Part shown: piece by piece, positions 44,401 through 53,773 of the stretch | Numbering within the stretch: position 1 is the stretch's first letter | Layout: each line of letters starts with the position of its first letter | DNA from: Bacillus sp. CECT 9360 | GTDB taxonomy: Bacteria; Bacillota; Bacilli; Bacillales; DSM-1321 | Direction of reading: 5' to 3' | Assembly: GCF_918741275.1 (NCBI RefSeq) | Contig: NZ_CAKKNA010000004.1 | Span: 186,001 to 250,000 of the forward strand | Length of the DNA stretch: 64,000 bases | The notes under the pieces: generated by a model | What the model saw: only the letters and a program-made list of their open reading frames with translations | What the model was told of the DNA's origin: nothing | Database searches by the model: none | Program-made: the position numbers and the translations under genes

Positions 44401-44577
44401 CAGGGCGCTTACGCTTTTCAAAAAAATGAAAGTATTAGATGTTGAACTTTTAAAGTTGTCTAGCTACAGCGCCCAGCCCCTCGGGGTCATAAGCCAAACC
44501 GCTGTGGTGGCTGAGGAGCTGCCTCCTCGCGGTTCGTCTTATGCCTGTCGGGGCTGACCAGGGCGCTTACGCTTTTC
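44401..44577. repeat. GC-rich palindromic repeat element flanked by a 19-bp direct repeat, between nuoK and nuoL
   Basis: CAGGGCGCTTACGCTTTTC occurs at 44401-44419 and again at 44559-44577. Between them GTCTAGCTACAGCGCCCAGC starts a large palindrome: AGCGCCC (44468) pairs with GGGCGCT (44561), GCCCC with GGGGC, and GGTCATAAGCC with the facing GTCTTATGCC arm. The sequence resembles the intergenic GTCTAGCT-CAGCGCC repeats common in Bacillaceae genomes. It holds no gene. A degenerate copy stands at 49610. Confidence 0.8.
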
Positions 44578-44596
44578 TAAAAAGGGGATTGATACG

Positions 44597-46468
44597 ATGA
44601 TGGAGATTGCGTGGCTCATACCACTTTTCCCGCTTGTCTCATTTCTGTTCCTTCTTCTATTCGGTAAACGTTTAAAAGAAGCAGGCAGTTCATACGTAGG
44701 AATGTTGTTCACCTTTGCTTCTTTCGTATGGTCCGTACTCGTGCTGTTTGAACGCTTTCAGCAACCGACTTATAAAGCCGAGGCCGGCTGGCTGGTAATA
44801 GGGGATGTTCAATTAACGGCGGGAATGGAGATTAACCAGTTAAATGCTTTAATGTTAGTAATCGTATCGTTCGTCAGTTTTTTGGTACATATGTATTCAA
44901 AAGGATATATGCATGGCGATGAGCGGTTCCCGGTATTTTATGCATATCTTGGATTCTTTACATTCGCGATGCTCGGGCTTGTTATGGCTCCTAATCTGCT
45001 GCAGCTTTACTTTTTCTGGGAGCTTGTAGGGGCAGGCTCATTCTTATTAATCGGTTTTTATTTTAATAAAGAGGAGGCCAAAAAAGCGGCCATAAAAGCT
45101 TTTATTATGACGAGGATCGGGGATGTCGGTTTATTGATCGGTATCATTCTCTTATTCTGGCAGGTCGGTAGCTTCGAATATGATGTAATCTTCCAGGCTG
45201 TTCAGGCAGGAAAGATTTCGGCGGAAATGATTACGTTGACCGCGATCTTGATTTTTGTTGGGGCCGTCGGAAAGTCGGGACAATTCCCGCTTCATTCATG
45301 GCTTCCTGACGCGATGGAAGGACCGACGCCTGTTTCGGCGTTAATTCACGCCGCGACAATGGTTGCTGCAGGTGTATATTTAGTGGCCGCGATGTTCCCG
45401 CTATTCTCGGCAAGTGAAACGGCGATGATGGTAGTCGCGGTCACAGGAGGCTTCACGGCTATCTTTGCGGCAAGCATCGGACTGGTCCAGAAAGATATTA
45501 AGCGAGTGCTCGCGTATTCAACGGTTTCCCAGCTTGGTTATATGATGCTGGCCCTCGGTTCTGCTGGTTATGTAGCGGGCGTGTTTCACCTTATGACGCA
45601 TGCTTTTTTTAAAGCCTTGTTGTTTTTGGCGGCAGGAAGTGTCATCCATGCTGTCCATACGCAGAATATCGAACAGATGGGCGGCCTCTGGAAAAAGCTC
45701 AAAATCACCGGACCACTGTTTCTGATTGGAGCATTGGCTATCTCCGGGGTTCCTTTATTTTCAGGTTTTTTCAGTAAGGATGAAATTCTAATTTCGGCCT
45801 GGGTGCACGGAAACCATGGGCTGTTCTGGATTGCCTTGTTCGCTGCTTTTCTTACTGCATTTTATATGTTCCGTTTATTTTTCATGGTTTTCACAGGAGA
45901 AGCCCGAACTCCGCAAACAAGGGTACACGAATCTCCAGGAGTGATGACGCTGCCAATGATTGTACTCGGCGTTCTTGCCATCATCAGTGGTTACGTGAAT
46001 ACTCCGTGGTTCGGCACATTTCTTGGCGATTGGTTGACCGAGGGAAATGAATACTTGCCGAAGTCGCATAGTGACGCACCTGGCTGGATCATGATTGCCG
46101 CAACTGCCGTTTCACTGGGCGGGATTTTGCTCGCTTATCTTATCTATGGGAAGCGCCTGATTTCAAGGGATTGGCTGGGCGGGGAAAATTCGACTGCCTA
46201 TACAATGTTAACTAATAAATATTTCGTTGATGAAATGTATCAGTTTTCATTTGTGGCGCTGACTAGATGGATTGCCCTTTTCTTATCATATATTGATAGA
46301 TTCATAGTCGGCGGCCTTGTGTATGCTGTCACCGGAACGGTTCAAAGCCTCGGTAGGATTGGCTCAAGGCTTCAGAACGGGCAGGTTCAGGTATATGGAA
46401 TGATTGCTTTCTTCGGATTAGCGGTTCTGCTGGTGATCTTTGCGTTAACAGGGGGGTATTTCGGATGA
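44597..46468 (+). CDS. nuoL: NADH-quinone oxidoreductase subunit L
   Basis: The large antiporter-like proton-pumping subunit, 623 residues. It has about 16 helices, the key lysine/glutamate region FWELVGAGSFLLIGFYFNKEEAKKAA, the GKSGQFPLHSWLPDAMEGPTPVSALIHAATMVAAGVYL core, and the C-terminal lateral helix. AAGGGGATTG precedes the ATG. It is separated from nuoK by repeat elements, so its expression depends on readthrough or on a promoter within them. It overlaps nuoM by 4 bases. Confidence 0.97.
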   Translation: MMEIAWLIPLFPLVSFLFLLLFGKRLKEAGSSYVGMLFTFASFVWSVLVLFERFQQPTYKAEAGWLVIGDVQLTAGMEINQLNALMLVIVSFVSFLVHMYSKGYMHGDERFPVFYAYLGFFTFAMLGLVMAPNLLQLYFFWELVGAGSFLLIGFYFNKEEAKKAAIKAFIMTRIGDVGLLIGIILLFWQVGSFEYDVIFQAVQAGKISAEMITLTAILIFVGAVGKSGQFPLHSWLPDAMEGPTPVSALIHAATMVAAGVYLVAAMFPLFSASETAMMVVAVTGGFTAIFAASIGLVQKDIKRVLAYSTVSQLGYMMLALGSAGYVAGVFHLMTHAFFKALLFLAAGSVIHAVHTQNIEQMGGLWKKLKITGPLFLIGALAISGVPLFSGFFSKDEILISAWVHGNHGLFWIALFAAFLTAFYMFRLFFMVFTGEARTPQTRVHESPGVMTLPMIVLGVLAIISGYVNTPWFGTFLGDWLTEGNEYLPKSHSDAPGWIMIAATAVSLGGILLAYLIYGKRLISRDWLGGENSTAYTMLTNKYFVDEMYQFSFVALTRWIALFLSYIDRFIVGGLVYAVTGTVQSLGRIGSRLQNGQVQVYGMIAFFGLAVLLVIFALTGGYFG

Positions 46469-47985
46469 ACTTAGATCTACTGACACTTTTAGTATTCTCC
46501 CCCATCTTAGGAATGCTGCTCATGCTCATTGTTCCGAAGACAGATGAAAGAAACCTTAAATTGCTTGGCTTTTTAGGTACATTGCCGGCCTTGTTGATTT
46601 CGCTGTACCTCTATTTTCAGTACGTTACAGGAACAGAGCTTTCAAGATTCTCGATTAAAGTAGACTGGTTTAGGTTCGGCAATTTAAAAAGTTATGATCC
46701 CAATCTGTTTGCGGTAGATTATGAGCTTGCCGTCGACGGGTTTTCATTAATCATGGTCAGCTTGACCTCAACGCTTGCGACGCTTGCGGCAATTGCCTCG
46801 ATACATATCAAAAAGGAATGGAAGGGATATTTTACGCTGTTCCTTTTGTTGGAGATTGGAATGCTTGGCGTTTTTACGGCGCAAAACCTGATTCTTTTCT
46901 TCATCTTCTTTGAAATCACCTTGATTCCGATGTTCTTTTTAATCGGAAAGTGGGGGTATTTGGAAAAGGAAAAAGCAGCCTTTAGTTTTTTGATTTATAA
47001 CGGGCTCGGTTCAGCGATCCTGTTGATTGTAATCATGGTGCTATTTGCGCGGACAGGTACTGTGAATATTGAAGCGTTGCAGCATATTATGACTGTCGGG
47101 GGCGTTCCGCTGTTTGCACCGATTTCTGAACCGATGAAGTACGCGCTTCTGTTTGGCTTACTAGTGGCATTCGGTATCAAGCTTCCAATTTTCCCGCTGC
47201 ATTCATGGATGCTTAAGGTGCATGTTCAGGCTCCGCCTGCGATTGTGATGCTTCATGCGGGGGTGCTGTTGAAAATCGGGGCCTTCGGTTTAATCCGTTT
47301 TGGGATGGGAATCTTTCCAGATGAATTCCGGGAAATTGCGCTATTTGTGGCGATTCTCGGCGTTATTAATTTTGTCTATGGAGCTTTTTTGGCACTACTC
47401 CAGACAGACTTCAAAAGGGTACTCGCTTATTCATCCATTTCCCATATGGGCATTGTCCTCATTGGGGTGGGGGCAATGAATGAAGCAGGCATCCAGGGAG
47501 CGATATTCCAGGTCGTATCACATGGACTGATTGCTGCATTGTTATTCTTTCTTGTCGGTGTTATGCATGAACGGGTCGGAACTTCGACAATCAGTGATTT
47601 GGGCGGACTGGCAAAATATATGCCGATTACATCCGGATTTCTTCTCGCTGGTGCGATGGCTTCACTTGGTTTGCCGGGCATGTCCGGGTTTGTCAGCGAA
47701 TTTATGGCCTTCCTCGGTTTGTTTGAGGAAGAACCGGTCCTGGCGGCAATTGGAGCCATAGGTATTATCTTAACAGCTGTTTATTTGCTAAGAGCAGTGC
47801 TCGGCATAACATTCGGTTCTCGCAAATATACGGCAGCCGAAGGAATATACGATCTGAGAAAAATCGAATGGGCGCCTGCACTGGTATTACTGGCTTTAAG
47901 TATAGCCATTGGTGTTTATCCGGCGATTTTGAGTTCGCCCTTGCAGGAAGCATTGAAAAACATAATGTTAGGAATAGGGGGGTGA
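46465..47985 (+). CDS. nuoM: NADH-quinone oxidoreductase subunit M
   Basis: A 506-residue antiporter-like subunit. FFIFFEITLIPMFFLIGKWG holds the conserved Glu, and AFGIKLPIFPLHSWMLKVHVQAPPAIVMLHAGVLLKIGAFGLIR is the core with the pumping Lys. A further Lys lies in LLQTDFKRVLAYSSISHMG. The 4-base overlap with nuoL indicates coupled translation. Confidence 0.97.
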   Translation: MNLDLLTLLVFSPILGMLLMLIVPKTDERNLKLLGFLGTLPALLISLYLYFQYVTGTELSRFSIKVDWFRFGNLKSYDPNLFAVDYELAVDGFSLIMVSLTSTLATLAAIASIHIKKEWKGYFTLFLLLEIGMLGVFTAQNLILFFIFFEITLIPMFFLIGKWGYLEKEKAAFSFLIYNGLGSAILLIVIMVLFARTGTVNIEALQHIMTVGGVPLFAPISEPMKYALLFGLLVAFGIKLPIFPLHSWMLKVHVQAPPAIVMLHAGVLLKIGAFGLIRFGMGIFPDEFREIALFVAILGVINFVYGAFLALLQTDFKRVLAYSSISHMGIVLIGVGAMNEAGIQGAIFQVVSHGLIAALLFFLVGVMHERVGTSTISDLGGLAKYMPITSGFLLAGAMASLGLPGMSGFVSEFMAFLGLFEEEPVLAAIGAIGIILTAVYLLRAVLGITFGSRKYTAAEGIYDLRKIEWAPALVLLALSIAIGVYPAILSSPLQEALKNIMLGIGG

Positions 47986-47991
47986 TGCGGG

Positions 47992-49512
47992 ATGGATATG
48001 GAAACAATGCTTTCTTATGATTGGGGAGCGATGGCACCTGAGTTTATCATTCTTGGCACAGCTATCCTGCTCGCGCTTCTGGACCTATTCGCTCCGAAGC
48101 AATTCAATCGGCGTTCACTTGCCTGGCTTGGTCTAACAGGAATCATGCTTGCTTTAGTCAGCTTGCTCAGTTTAATGAATCAAGAAACGGTAAGTATCCT
48201 TTATGACACCTTTAAGCTGGATTCATTTGCGATTGCTTTTAAACTGATTTTACTGGTAGGTGCCGCGCTGGTCATTCTGCTTGCCCATAGCTATGAACCG
48301 CCCGAAGGCTTTGGTGAGTACCGCGGTGAATTTTATTATTTATTCCTCGCAGCCCTGCTCGGTTCAATGGTCATGTCTTCGAGCGGTGACTTAATTACTT
48401 TGTTTGTCGGGCTTGAATTGCTCTCGATTTCTTCTTACATATTGGCGGGTATGAGAAAAAAGAACCTTCAATCGAATGAATCGGCGATGAAATACGTCAT
48501 TAATGGAGGTATTTCTACAGCGGTCACTTTATTCGGGATGAGCTATCTCTACGGTTTGACAGGCACGACGAATTTAAGAGACATGGCTGCAGGAATGGTA
48601 GGTAACTTTGACAGCCAGTTTCAATATTTATTCGGTCTCGCCTTTTTCATGATCCTTGTCGGCCTTTCCTTCAAAATAGCTTCGGCACCATTTCATATGT
48701 GGGCACCAGATGTCTATCAGGGCGCACCGACACCAGTCACCGCTTTTCTGAGTGTCATCTCGAAAACAGCAGGCTTTGTAATCATATACCGCATTTTGAT
48801 TTATCTGTACATCACCGCTCCTGGTGATAGTTCTGGAGCATTTACCTTCCTTGAAAAGAATCTGGTATATGTGGCATTCCTGGCTAGTGCGACCATGATT
48901 ATCGGGAATGTAATCGCGCTGCGGTCTCGGAATATAAAACGCCTTTTTGCTTATTCAAGTATTGCACAGGCGGGCTATGTGCTTGTAGCTGTGGCCACCC
49001 TGGGCGGAGGAACGTTTTTATTCGATACGGTTTGGTTTTATTTACTGGCATATATGCTGATGAATTTGGGAGCGTTCGCGATCATCCAGCTGCTCACCGA
49101 TAAATCGGAGTCAGAGGATATTTCAGAGTTTGCCGGCCTTTATAAACGCTCGCCGTTGCTGGCCGTGCTGATGGCGATTTTTATTCTTTCACTCGCGGGG
49201 ATTCCGGGAACAGCTGGGTTTATCGGAAAGCTGAACATCATTCTTGGTTCCTTTGCGGTCGAACCAAGTCATTACGTTTTAGCTTCCATCATGATGGGGG
49301 CGACTGTCATATCTTATTTTTATTATTTTGGTATCTTGACGCAAATCTTTTTCCGGCAGCCCCATACGAATGAAAAAATGAGAATGCCGGCGGGGATTTC
49401 GCTTGTCCTGACCGTTTGTGCGATAGGCACCGTGCTATTTGGAGTGGCTCCGAGCCTGCCGCTCGATTTCCTTCACAGTAATTTTGATGATTTCTCGAAT
49501 TTTTTTCAATAG
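47992..49512 (+). CDS. nuoN: NADH-quinone oxidoreductase subunit N
   Basis: The third antiporter-like subunit, 506 residues. LFVGLELLSISSYILAGMRKKNLQSNESAMKYVINGG and FKIASAPFHMWAPDVYQGAPTPVTAFLSVISKTAGF are diagnostic, as is NIKRLFAYSSIAQAGY. GGGGGTGATG precedes the ATG 6 bases after the nuoM stop. It is the last gene of the operon. Confidence 0.97.
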   Translation: MDMETMLSYDWGAMAPEFIILGTAILLALLDLFAPKQFNRRSLAWLGLTGIMLALVSLLSLMNQETVSILYDTFKLDSFAIAFKLILLVGAALVILLAHSYEPPEGFGEYRGEFYYLFLAALLGSMVMSSSGDLITLFVGLELLSISSYILAGMRKKNLQSNESAMKYVINGGISTAVTLFGMSYLYGLTGTTNLRDMAAGMVGNFDSQFQYLFGLAFFMILVGLSFKIASAPFHMWAPDVYQGAPTPVTAFLSVISKTAGFVIIYRILIYLYITAPGDSSGAFTFLEKNLVYVAFLASATMIIGNVIALRSRNIKRLFAYSSIAQAGYVLVAVATLGGGTFLFDTVWFYLLAYMLMNLGAFAIIQLLTDKSESEDISEFAGLYKRSPLLAVLMAIFILSLAGIPGTAGFIGKLNIILGSFAVEPSHYVLASIMMGATVISYFYYFGILTQIFFRQPHTNEKMRMPAGISLVLTVCAIGTVLFGVAPSLPLDFLHSNFDDFSNFFQ

Positions 49513-49527
49513 CAAATAAACGATGAG

Positions 49528-49555
49528 AGGGGCTCTTAGAGCTCCTTTTCTTATT
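49528..49555 (+). terminator. Terminator of the nuo operon
   Basis: AGGGGCTC pairs with GAGCTCCT around TTA and is followed by TTTTCTTATT. Confidence 0.7.
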
Positions 49556-49609
49556 GTTTAGCGTGATAATAAAATAATGTCCATGTTGGTCATTTTGAAT
49601 CTGAGAATT

Positions 49610-49681
49610 AATGTCCAGCTCAGCGCCTAGCCTCGATGTAAGACATAACGATGTCCTTTCTATAAGGCGCTACCGCTTTTT
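49610..49681. repeat. Degenerate copy of the CAGCGCC-type intergenic repeat
   Basis: ATGTCCAGCTCAGCGCCTAG starts, and AAGGCGCTACCGCTTTTT ends, a shortened version of the element at 44458-44577, with the central part reduced. It lies between the nuo terminator and ywzB. Confidence 0.65.
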
Positions 49682-49784
49682 GTTATTATAACCATCAAAA
49701 GTAAATTTTTTTCCATTTTTCATTTAATTTGTTGTCCGGTTTGTGGTAGAATGAAATTCGAGTTGTTTTTAAGGAGGTCGCTAT

Positions 49785-50027
49785 ATGTTTTCAGCCATGG
49801 GCCAACAGGCACTGATCGGGATTGTGGCACATTTGTTTTTTATTGCCATCACCTGGTGGGCTTTACAAGCCTTACAGTTTGATAAATTGTTAAGGTCCAA
49901 TTCAGTTGTGAAAGCACGAGTGTTATATATTCTTGTCACCGTTGCAATTGGATCAGTTGTCAGCAATTTCTTCCTGGATTACCTCTCTTGGTCGGGACAG
50001 CTTCCATATTTGTTTAATCAAGAATAA
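49785..50027 (+). CDS. ywzB: DUF1146 family membrane protein YwzB
   Basis: An 80-residue protein with two hydrophobic helices, ALIGIVAHLFFIAITWWALQAL and VLYILVTVAIGSVVSNFFLDYL, around a charged centre (FDKLLRSNSVVKAR). The family is widespread in Bacilli downstream of atp or nuo genes; its function is unknown. The ATG has AAGGAGG 8 bases upstream. Confidence 0.88.
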   Translation: MFSAMGQQALIGIVAHLFFIAITWWALQALQFDKLLRSNSVVKARVLYILVTVAIGSVVSNFFLDYLSWSGQLPYLFNQE

Positions 50028-50214
50028 AAGCTGTTTATTTTTTACTAGATTTATTGTGAAGTTTGTAACGAACAATTTAATAGGTTCGGTGATATCCGCC
50101 TTTTTTCATTTATTTTGTCATTCGAGAATGGCGTCCTGTCGATTGCTGACGATAAACTTGAAGTATGCATCCCTGCTATCTGGAAAAAATAGAAGATAGG
50201 AGAGGGTGGTATAG

Positions 50215-50964
50215 ATGAAAAATAAAATGAAGAAACTTTTGCCATACATAGTATTTATTGGTTTCATAGGATTTATGTTTGGGAATAGTACGATTGTGGC
50301 AAAGAATAAAACGGATATCATTACAATGACTGAATTTATGCAGCATGATAGAAACGTAGAAATAGAAGAATGGACTGTTTATGCAAGAGAAAAAAACACC
50401 GAAATACGAAGCGAGACTGATTTCAACAAAGCAGTAAAAAAAGTAAGTAAGGCTTTTCCGCATTTTAAATGGAAAGTTGATAAACACCAGGATGAATGGA
50501 AAGCACGAGCTGAATATAAGAATATCGGAACTGGATTAACAGAGTCGATTAAGCTGGTGGCGACCGGCAAAAAAGCTGAACCGGTTTCGTATATCATATA
50601 TGAAGTAAAAGGTCAGTCTTGGGAAGATCGGCATGCCCTTTTCTTCGAGAACGATTTTCAAAATAGGTTATCCGACATATTTCGAGAGAATCCTACAATT
50701 TTCTCTTGTATCAAAGGCGTTATCAATGATAATATTGAAAAGGATTTAAGCAATGAAATTGGAAGATTATTAGAATTATTCCAAGCGCGGGAAATTGAAA
50801 GTATAAAGGAAGATCGTTTCATTTCCGTATCGGCGCAGACATCTTTGTTTGAACAAACGCTAACTAATGAAAAATTGAACCTGCAACTGGCTTTAAGGAC
50901 AGACGGATTGGGCGGTAAGACTACCTTTGTAGTTGGCACACCAATCGTCACATTTGAATATTAA
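50215..50964 (+). CDS. ywmB: YwmB family protein
   Basis: A 249-residue protein with an N-terminal signal or anchor (MKKLLPYIVFIGFIGFMFG) and an extracytoplasmic TATA-binding-like fold assigned to the family (DUF1779). Family segments include EEWTVYAREKNTEI, FPHFKWKVDKHQDEWKARAEY and the NEKLNLQLALRTDGLGGKTTFVVGTPIVTFEY end, around residues 222-249. It is conserved directly upstream of murAA in Bacilli, so a link to the cell wall or to sporulation is inferred. AGGAGAGGG lies before the start, and murAA begins 33 bases later. Confidence 0.9.
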   Translation: MKNKMKKLLPYIVFIGFIGFMFGNSTIVAKNKTDIITMTEFMQHDRNVEIEEWTVYAREKNTEIRSETDFNKAVKKVSKAFPHFKWKVDKHQDEWKARAEYKNIGTGLTESIKLVATGKKAEPVSYIIYEVKGQSWEDRHALFFENDFQNRLSDIFRENPTIFSCIKGVINDNIEKDLSNEIGRLLELFQAREIESIKEDRFISVSAQTSLFEQTLTNEKLNLQLALRTDGLGGKTTFVVGTPIVTFEY

Positions 50965-50996
50965 TATAGAGAAAATGGACGCGGAGGGGAATACTT

Positions 50997-52301
50997 TTGG
51001 AAAAAATCATCGTCCGCGGCGGAAAAAGGCTAAGCGGGACAGTTAAAGTCGAAGGCGCAAAAAACGCCGTTTTGCCGGTTATCGCTGCAACATTATTAGC
51101 AAGTGATGGAAAAAGCATCATTAAAGACGTACCAACGCTCTCCGATGTATATACAATTAATGAAGTTTTGCGTAACCTCAACACCGAGGTTGCATTTCAC
51201 GATAATACAGTTACTGTAGATGCATCAAAAGAGCTATTCGATGAAGCACCTTTTGAATATGTTCGAAAAATGCGTGCTTCTGTATTGGTTATGGGGTCAT
51301 TACTAGCAAGAAACGGCCGGGCACGTGTAGCATTGCCTGGAGGATGTGCAATTGGTTCCCGTCCGCTTGACCAGCACTTAAAAGGCTTTGAGGCCATGGG
51401 TGCAACCGTTAAAGTCGGAAACGGCTTTCTCGAAGCAGAAGTGGATGGAAGGTTAAAAGGAGCAAGAGTGTACCTTGATTTCCCAAGTGTTGGTGCAACT
51501 GAGAACATTATGATGGCAGCATCCCTTGCAGAGGGAACGACTATCCTTGAAAATGTAGCAAAAGAACCTGAAATTGTAGACCTTGCGAACTTCCTTAATA
51601 AAATGGGGGCAAAGGTGAAGGGTGCAGGAACAGGGACACTTAAAATTGAAGGTGTAAAAAAATTGTACGGTGCTGAGCACTCGATTATTCCTGATCGTAT
51701 CGAGGCAGGTACTTTCATGACAGCTGCGGCGATTACAGGCGGAAACGTCCTTGTAAAAGGCGCGGTTCCTGAACACTTATCTTCTTTGATTGCAAAAATG
51801 CAAGAAATGGGTGTTTCGATTACGGAAGAAGAAGACGGTTTGCGTGTTATTGGACCGGAAAAATTAAAGGCAGTCGACATCAAAACGATGCCTCACCCTG
51901 GCTTTCCTACTGATATGCAATCCCAGATGATGGCATTATCACTACGTGCGGAAGGAACAAGCATGATCACAGAAACGGTTTTTGAAAATCGTTTTATGCA
52001 TGTGGAAGAATTCCGTCGTATGAATGCGGACATCAAGATTGAAGGCCGTTCTGTCATTGCGAACGGACCGACTGATTTGCAGGGTGCCGAAGTGGCCGCG
52101 ACCGATTTACGTGCTGCTGCAGCATTAATCCTAACCGGATTGGTTGCTGAAGGCATTACAAGAGTTACCGAATTGAAGCATCTCGACAGAGGCTATGTAA
52201 ATTTCCACGGAAAACTCGCCGCTCTTGGCGCAGATGTGGAACGCATCAACGAAGAATCTACCGTAGAAAACGAAACAATCGTAGCAGACTTAAACGCATA
52301 A
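50997..52301 (+). CDS. murAA: UDP-N-acetylglucosamine 1-carboxyvinyltransferase, MurAA paralogue
   Basis: The second MurA of this window, 434 residues, with the catalytic C117 in [16 protein letters not shown] and K22 in [18 protein letters not shown]. Context ywmB-murAA-spoIID identifies it as the MurAA lineage, the main enzyme in B. subtilis. The TTG start at 50997 is supported by GCGGAGGGG about 8 bases upstream. It differs from MurAB mainly in loops and in the acidic C-terminus ([16 protein letters not shown]). Confidence 0.97.
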   Translation: MEKIIVRGGKRLSGTVKVEGAKNAVLPVIAATLLASDGKSIIKDVPTLSDVYTINEVLRNLNTEVAFHDNTVTVDASKELFDEAPFEYVRKMRASVLVMGSLLARNGRARVALPGGCAIGSRPLDQHLKGFEAMGATVKVGNGFLEAEVDGRLKGARVYLDFPSVGATENIMMAASLAEGTTILENVAKEPEIVDLANFLNKMGAKVKGAGTGTLKIEGVKKLYGAEHSIIPDRIEAGTFMTAAAITGGNVLVKGAVPEHLSSLIAKMQEMGVSITEEEDGLRVIGPEKLKAVDIKTMPHPGFPTDMQSQMMALSLRAEGTSMITETVFENRFMHVEEFRRMNADIKIEGRSVIANGPTDLQGAEVAATDLRAAAALILTGLVAEGITRVTELKHLDRGYVNFHGKLAALGADVERINEESTVENETIVADLNA

Positions 52302-52307
52302 GCTATA

Positions 52308-52351
52308 TAAAAAAACCGATTCCCTTTATGTAAGTGGGAATCGGTTTTTTT
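52308..52351 (+). terminator. Terminator of ywmB-murAA
   Basis: AAAAACCGATTCCC pairs with GGGAATCGGTTTTT, ending in seven T. Confidence 0.92.
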
Positions 52352-52390
52352 ATTTTAAAGAATATGGCTGATTATTTCATGGTTATGAGG

Positions 52391-52580
52391 GATGATTAGG
52401 GATTACGAGCGTTTATAGAAAATTACGAGCGAATATAGAAATTTACGAGCGGTGATCGAGAATTGCGAGCGAATATAGAAATTTACGAGCGCTTATTAGG
52501 AATTACGAGCGCTAATCAGGAATTACGAGCGAATATATAAATTTACGAGCGCAAATCAGGAATTACGAGCGATCGATACA
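52391..52580. repeat. Repeat array D: strict 20-bp units, about 10 copies
   Basis: The core (A/G)ATT(A/T)CGAGCG recurs every 20 bp: AATTACGAGCG or ATTTACGAGCG, with one AATTGCGAGCG, at fixed spacing through 52401-52571. Tails between cores are variable and A/T-rich (AATATAGAA, CTTATTAGG, CTAATCAGG). The array lies between the murAA terminator and the sigma-E promoter of spoIID. The core AATTTACGAGCG is the reverse complement of the opening units of array A. Confidence 0.93.
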
Positions 52581-52627
52581 CGGGTCCTCCTTGAGACCTA
52601 CAATCGGTTTATTTCCATTTCACGGTT

Positions 52628-52657
52628 GTCATAAATGCTTGTCCTACCCCATATATT
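52628..52657 (+). promoter_or_regulatory. Sigma-E promoter of spoIID
   Basis: GTCATAAA (52628-52635), a 14-bp spacer and CATATATT (52650-52657) fit the mother-cell sigma-E promoter pattern, 37 bases before the start of spoIID, a known sigma-E gene. Confidence 0.65.
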
Positions 52658-52693
52658 TTAAGTGAGACTACCATATAGGGAGGCCCAGGAGTA

Positions 52694-53722
52694 TTGAAAA
52701 CGATTAAACCGATGATCGCACTATTTGTAGTATCAGCATTTGTCATTATAATGATTCCGGCTATGCTTGTGCTTCCATTCTCGACGAATCAAGCAGATGG
52801 AAAGTTATCAGAAAAGCTAGAGCAGAACAGTGAAAATAAAAAGCCGGAAGCGGTTAATTCACCAGCTGTTGAAGTCGCCGTTTATCGGGCGGAAACCAAG
52901 GAGATTCAACAGCTGCCGCTTGAAGCATATGTTACCGGCGTGATCTCTGCTGAAATGCCGGCAGATTTCGAGCTGGAGGCATTAAAGGCCCAGGCTCTGG
53001 CAGCGCGTACGTATATCGTGAACCAAATGTTGAACAAGAATGCGGCTGACCTCCCAAAAGGCGCCGATGTTACCGATACTGTCACGCATCAGGTTTATAG
53101 CAATAATGATGAGCTTAAGAAAATATGGGGCACAGATTATGAGTGGAAGATCAAAAAAATTTCCAAAGCAGTTAATGATACAAAAGGGCAGATCCTAACT
53201 TATGATGGAAAGCCGATAACACCCAGCTTCTTTTCTACGAGCAACGGCTATACGGAAAATTCTGAAGCGTACTGGGAAAGTGAATTGCCATACTTGAAGA
53301 GTGTCCCAAGCGAGTGGGATGAGGACTCGCCGAAATTCCATAACACCACCGCCATTTCCGTTGCCGAATTTGAGAAAAAGCTGGATGTTACGGTCTCAGA
53401 GGGGAAAAGCATTGGCACAATTACAAAAAGAACACCTGGAAAGCGGGTAGCCACAGTCAATTTCGGAGGTAAAAAGCTGACAGGAAAAGAGATCCGCGAA
53501 GCCCTTGGTTTGAGGTCGGCTGATTTTAGCTGGGAACGGAAAGGAAATAACATCATGATCTCTACCAAAGGCTATGGCCATGGAGTTGGAATGAGCCAGT
53601 ACGGGGCAAACGGCATGGCCCTTGAAGGCAGCAAATATGAGGATATCGTGAAATATTATTACAAAGGCGTAGCGATTCAATCCTCGAATAATCTATTGAA
53701 AACCATAACAGCAAAAAAATAA
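52694..53722 (+). CDS. spoIID: Stage II sporulation protein D
   Basis: A membrane-anchored lytic transglycosylase that works with SpoIIM and SpoIIP in engulfment, cutting glycan strands denuded of peptides. The 342-residue protein has an N-terminal anchor (MIALFVVSAFVIIMIPAMLVLPF). Catalytic-domain segments are VTGVISAEMPADFELEALKAQALAARTY (with the catalytic Glu in SAEMP), SNGYTENSEAYW and GYGHGVGMSQYGANGMALEG. The TTG start at 52694 follows GGGAGGCCCAGGAG. The gene is preceded by a sigma-E promoter and followed by a bidirectional terminator. Confidence 0.96.
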   Translation: MKTIKPMIALFVVSAFVIIMIPAMLVLPFSTNQADGKLSEKLEQNSENKKPEAVNSPAVEVAVYRAETKEIQQLPLEAYVTGVISAEMPADFELEALKAQALAARTYIVNQMLNKNAADLPKGADVTDTVTHQVYSNNDELKKIWGTDYEWKIKKISKAVNDTKGQILTYDGKPITPSFFSTSNGYTENSEAYWESELPYLKSVPSEWDEDSPKFHNTTAISVAEFEKKLDVTVSEGKSIGTITKRTPGKRVATVNFGGKKLTGKEIREALGLRSADFSWERKGNNIMISTKGYGHGVGMSQYGANGMALEGSKYEDIVKYYYKGVAIQSSNNLLKTITAKK

Positions 53723-53773
53723 AAAAAATAGAGTTGGGGGCCCCCGAAAAGGAGGTTCCATCTCTATTTTTTA
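53721..53773. terminator. Bidirectional terminator between spoIID and the VanZ-like gene
   Basis: AAAAAATAGAG at 53725 or so pairs with CTCTATTTTTT at 53762-53772. Both arms have A/T runs on the correct side, so the hairpin can end transcription from either convergent gene. The loop contains the self-complementary GGGGGCCCCC. Confidence 0.85.
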
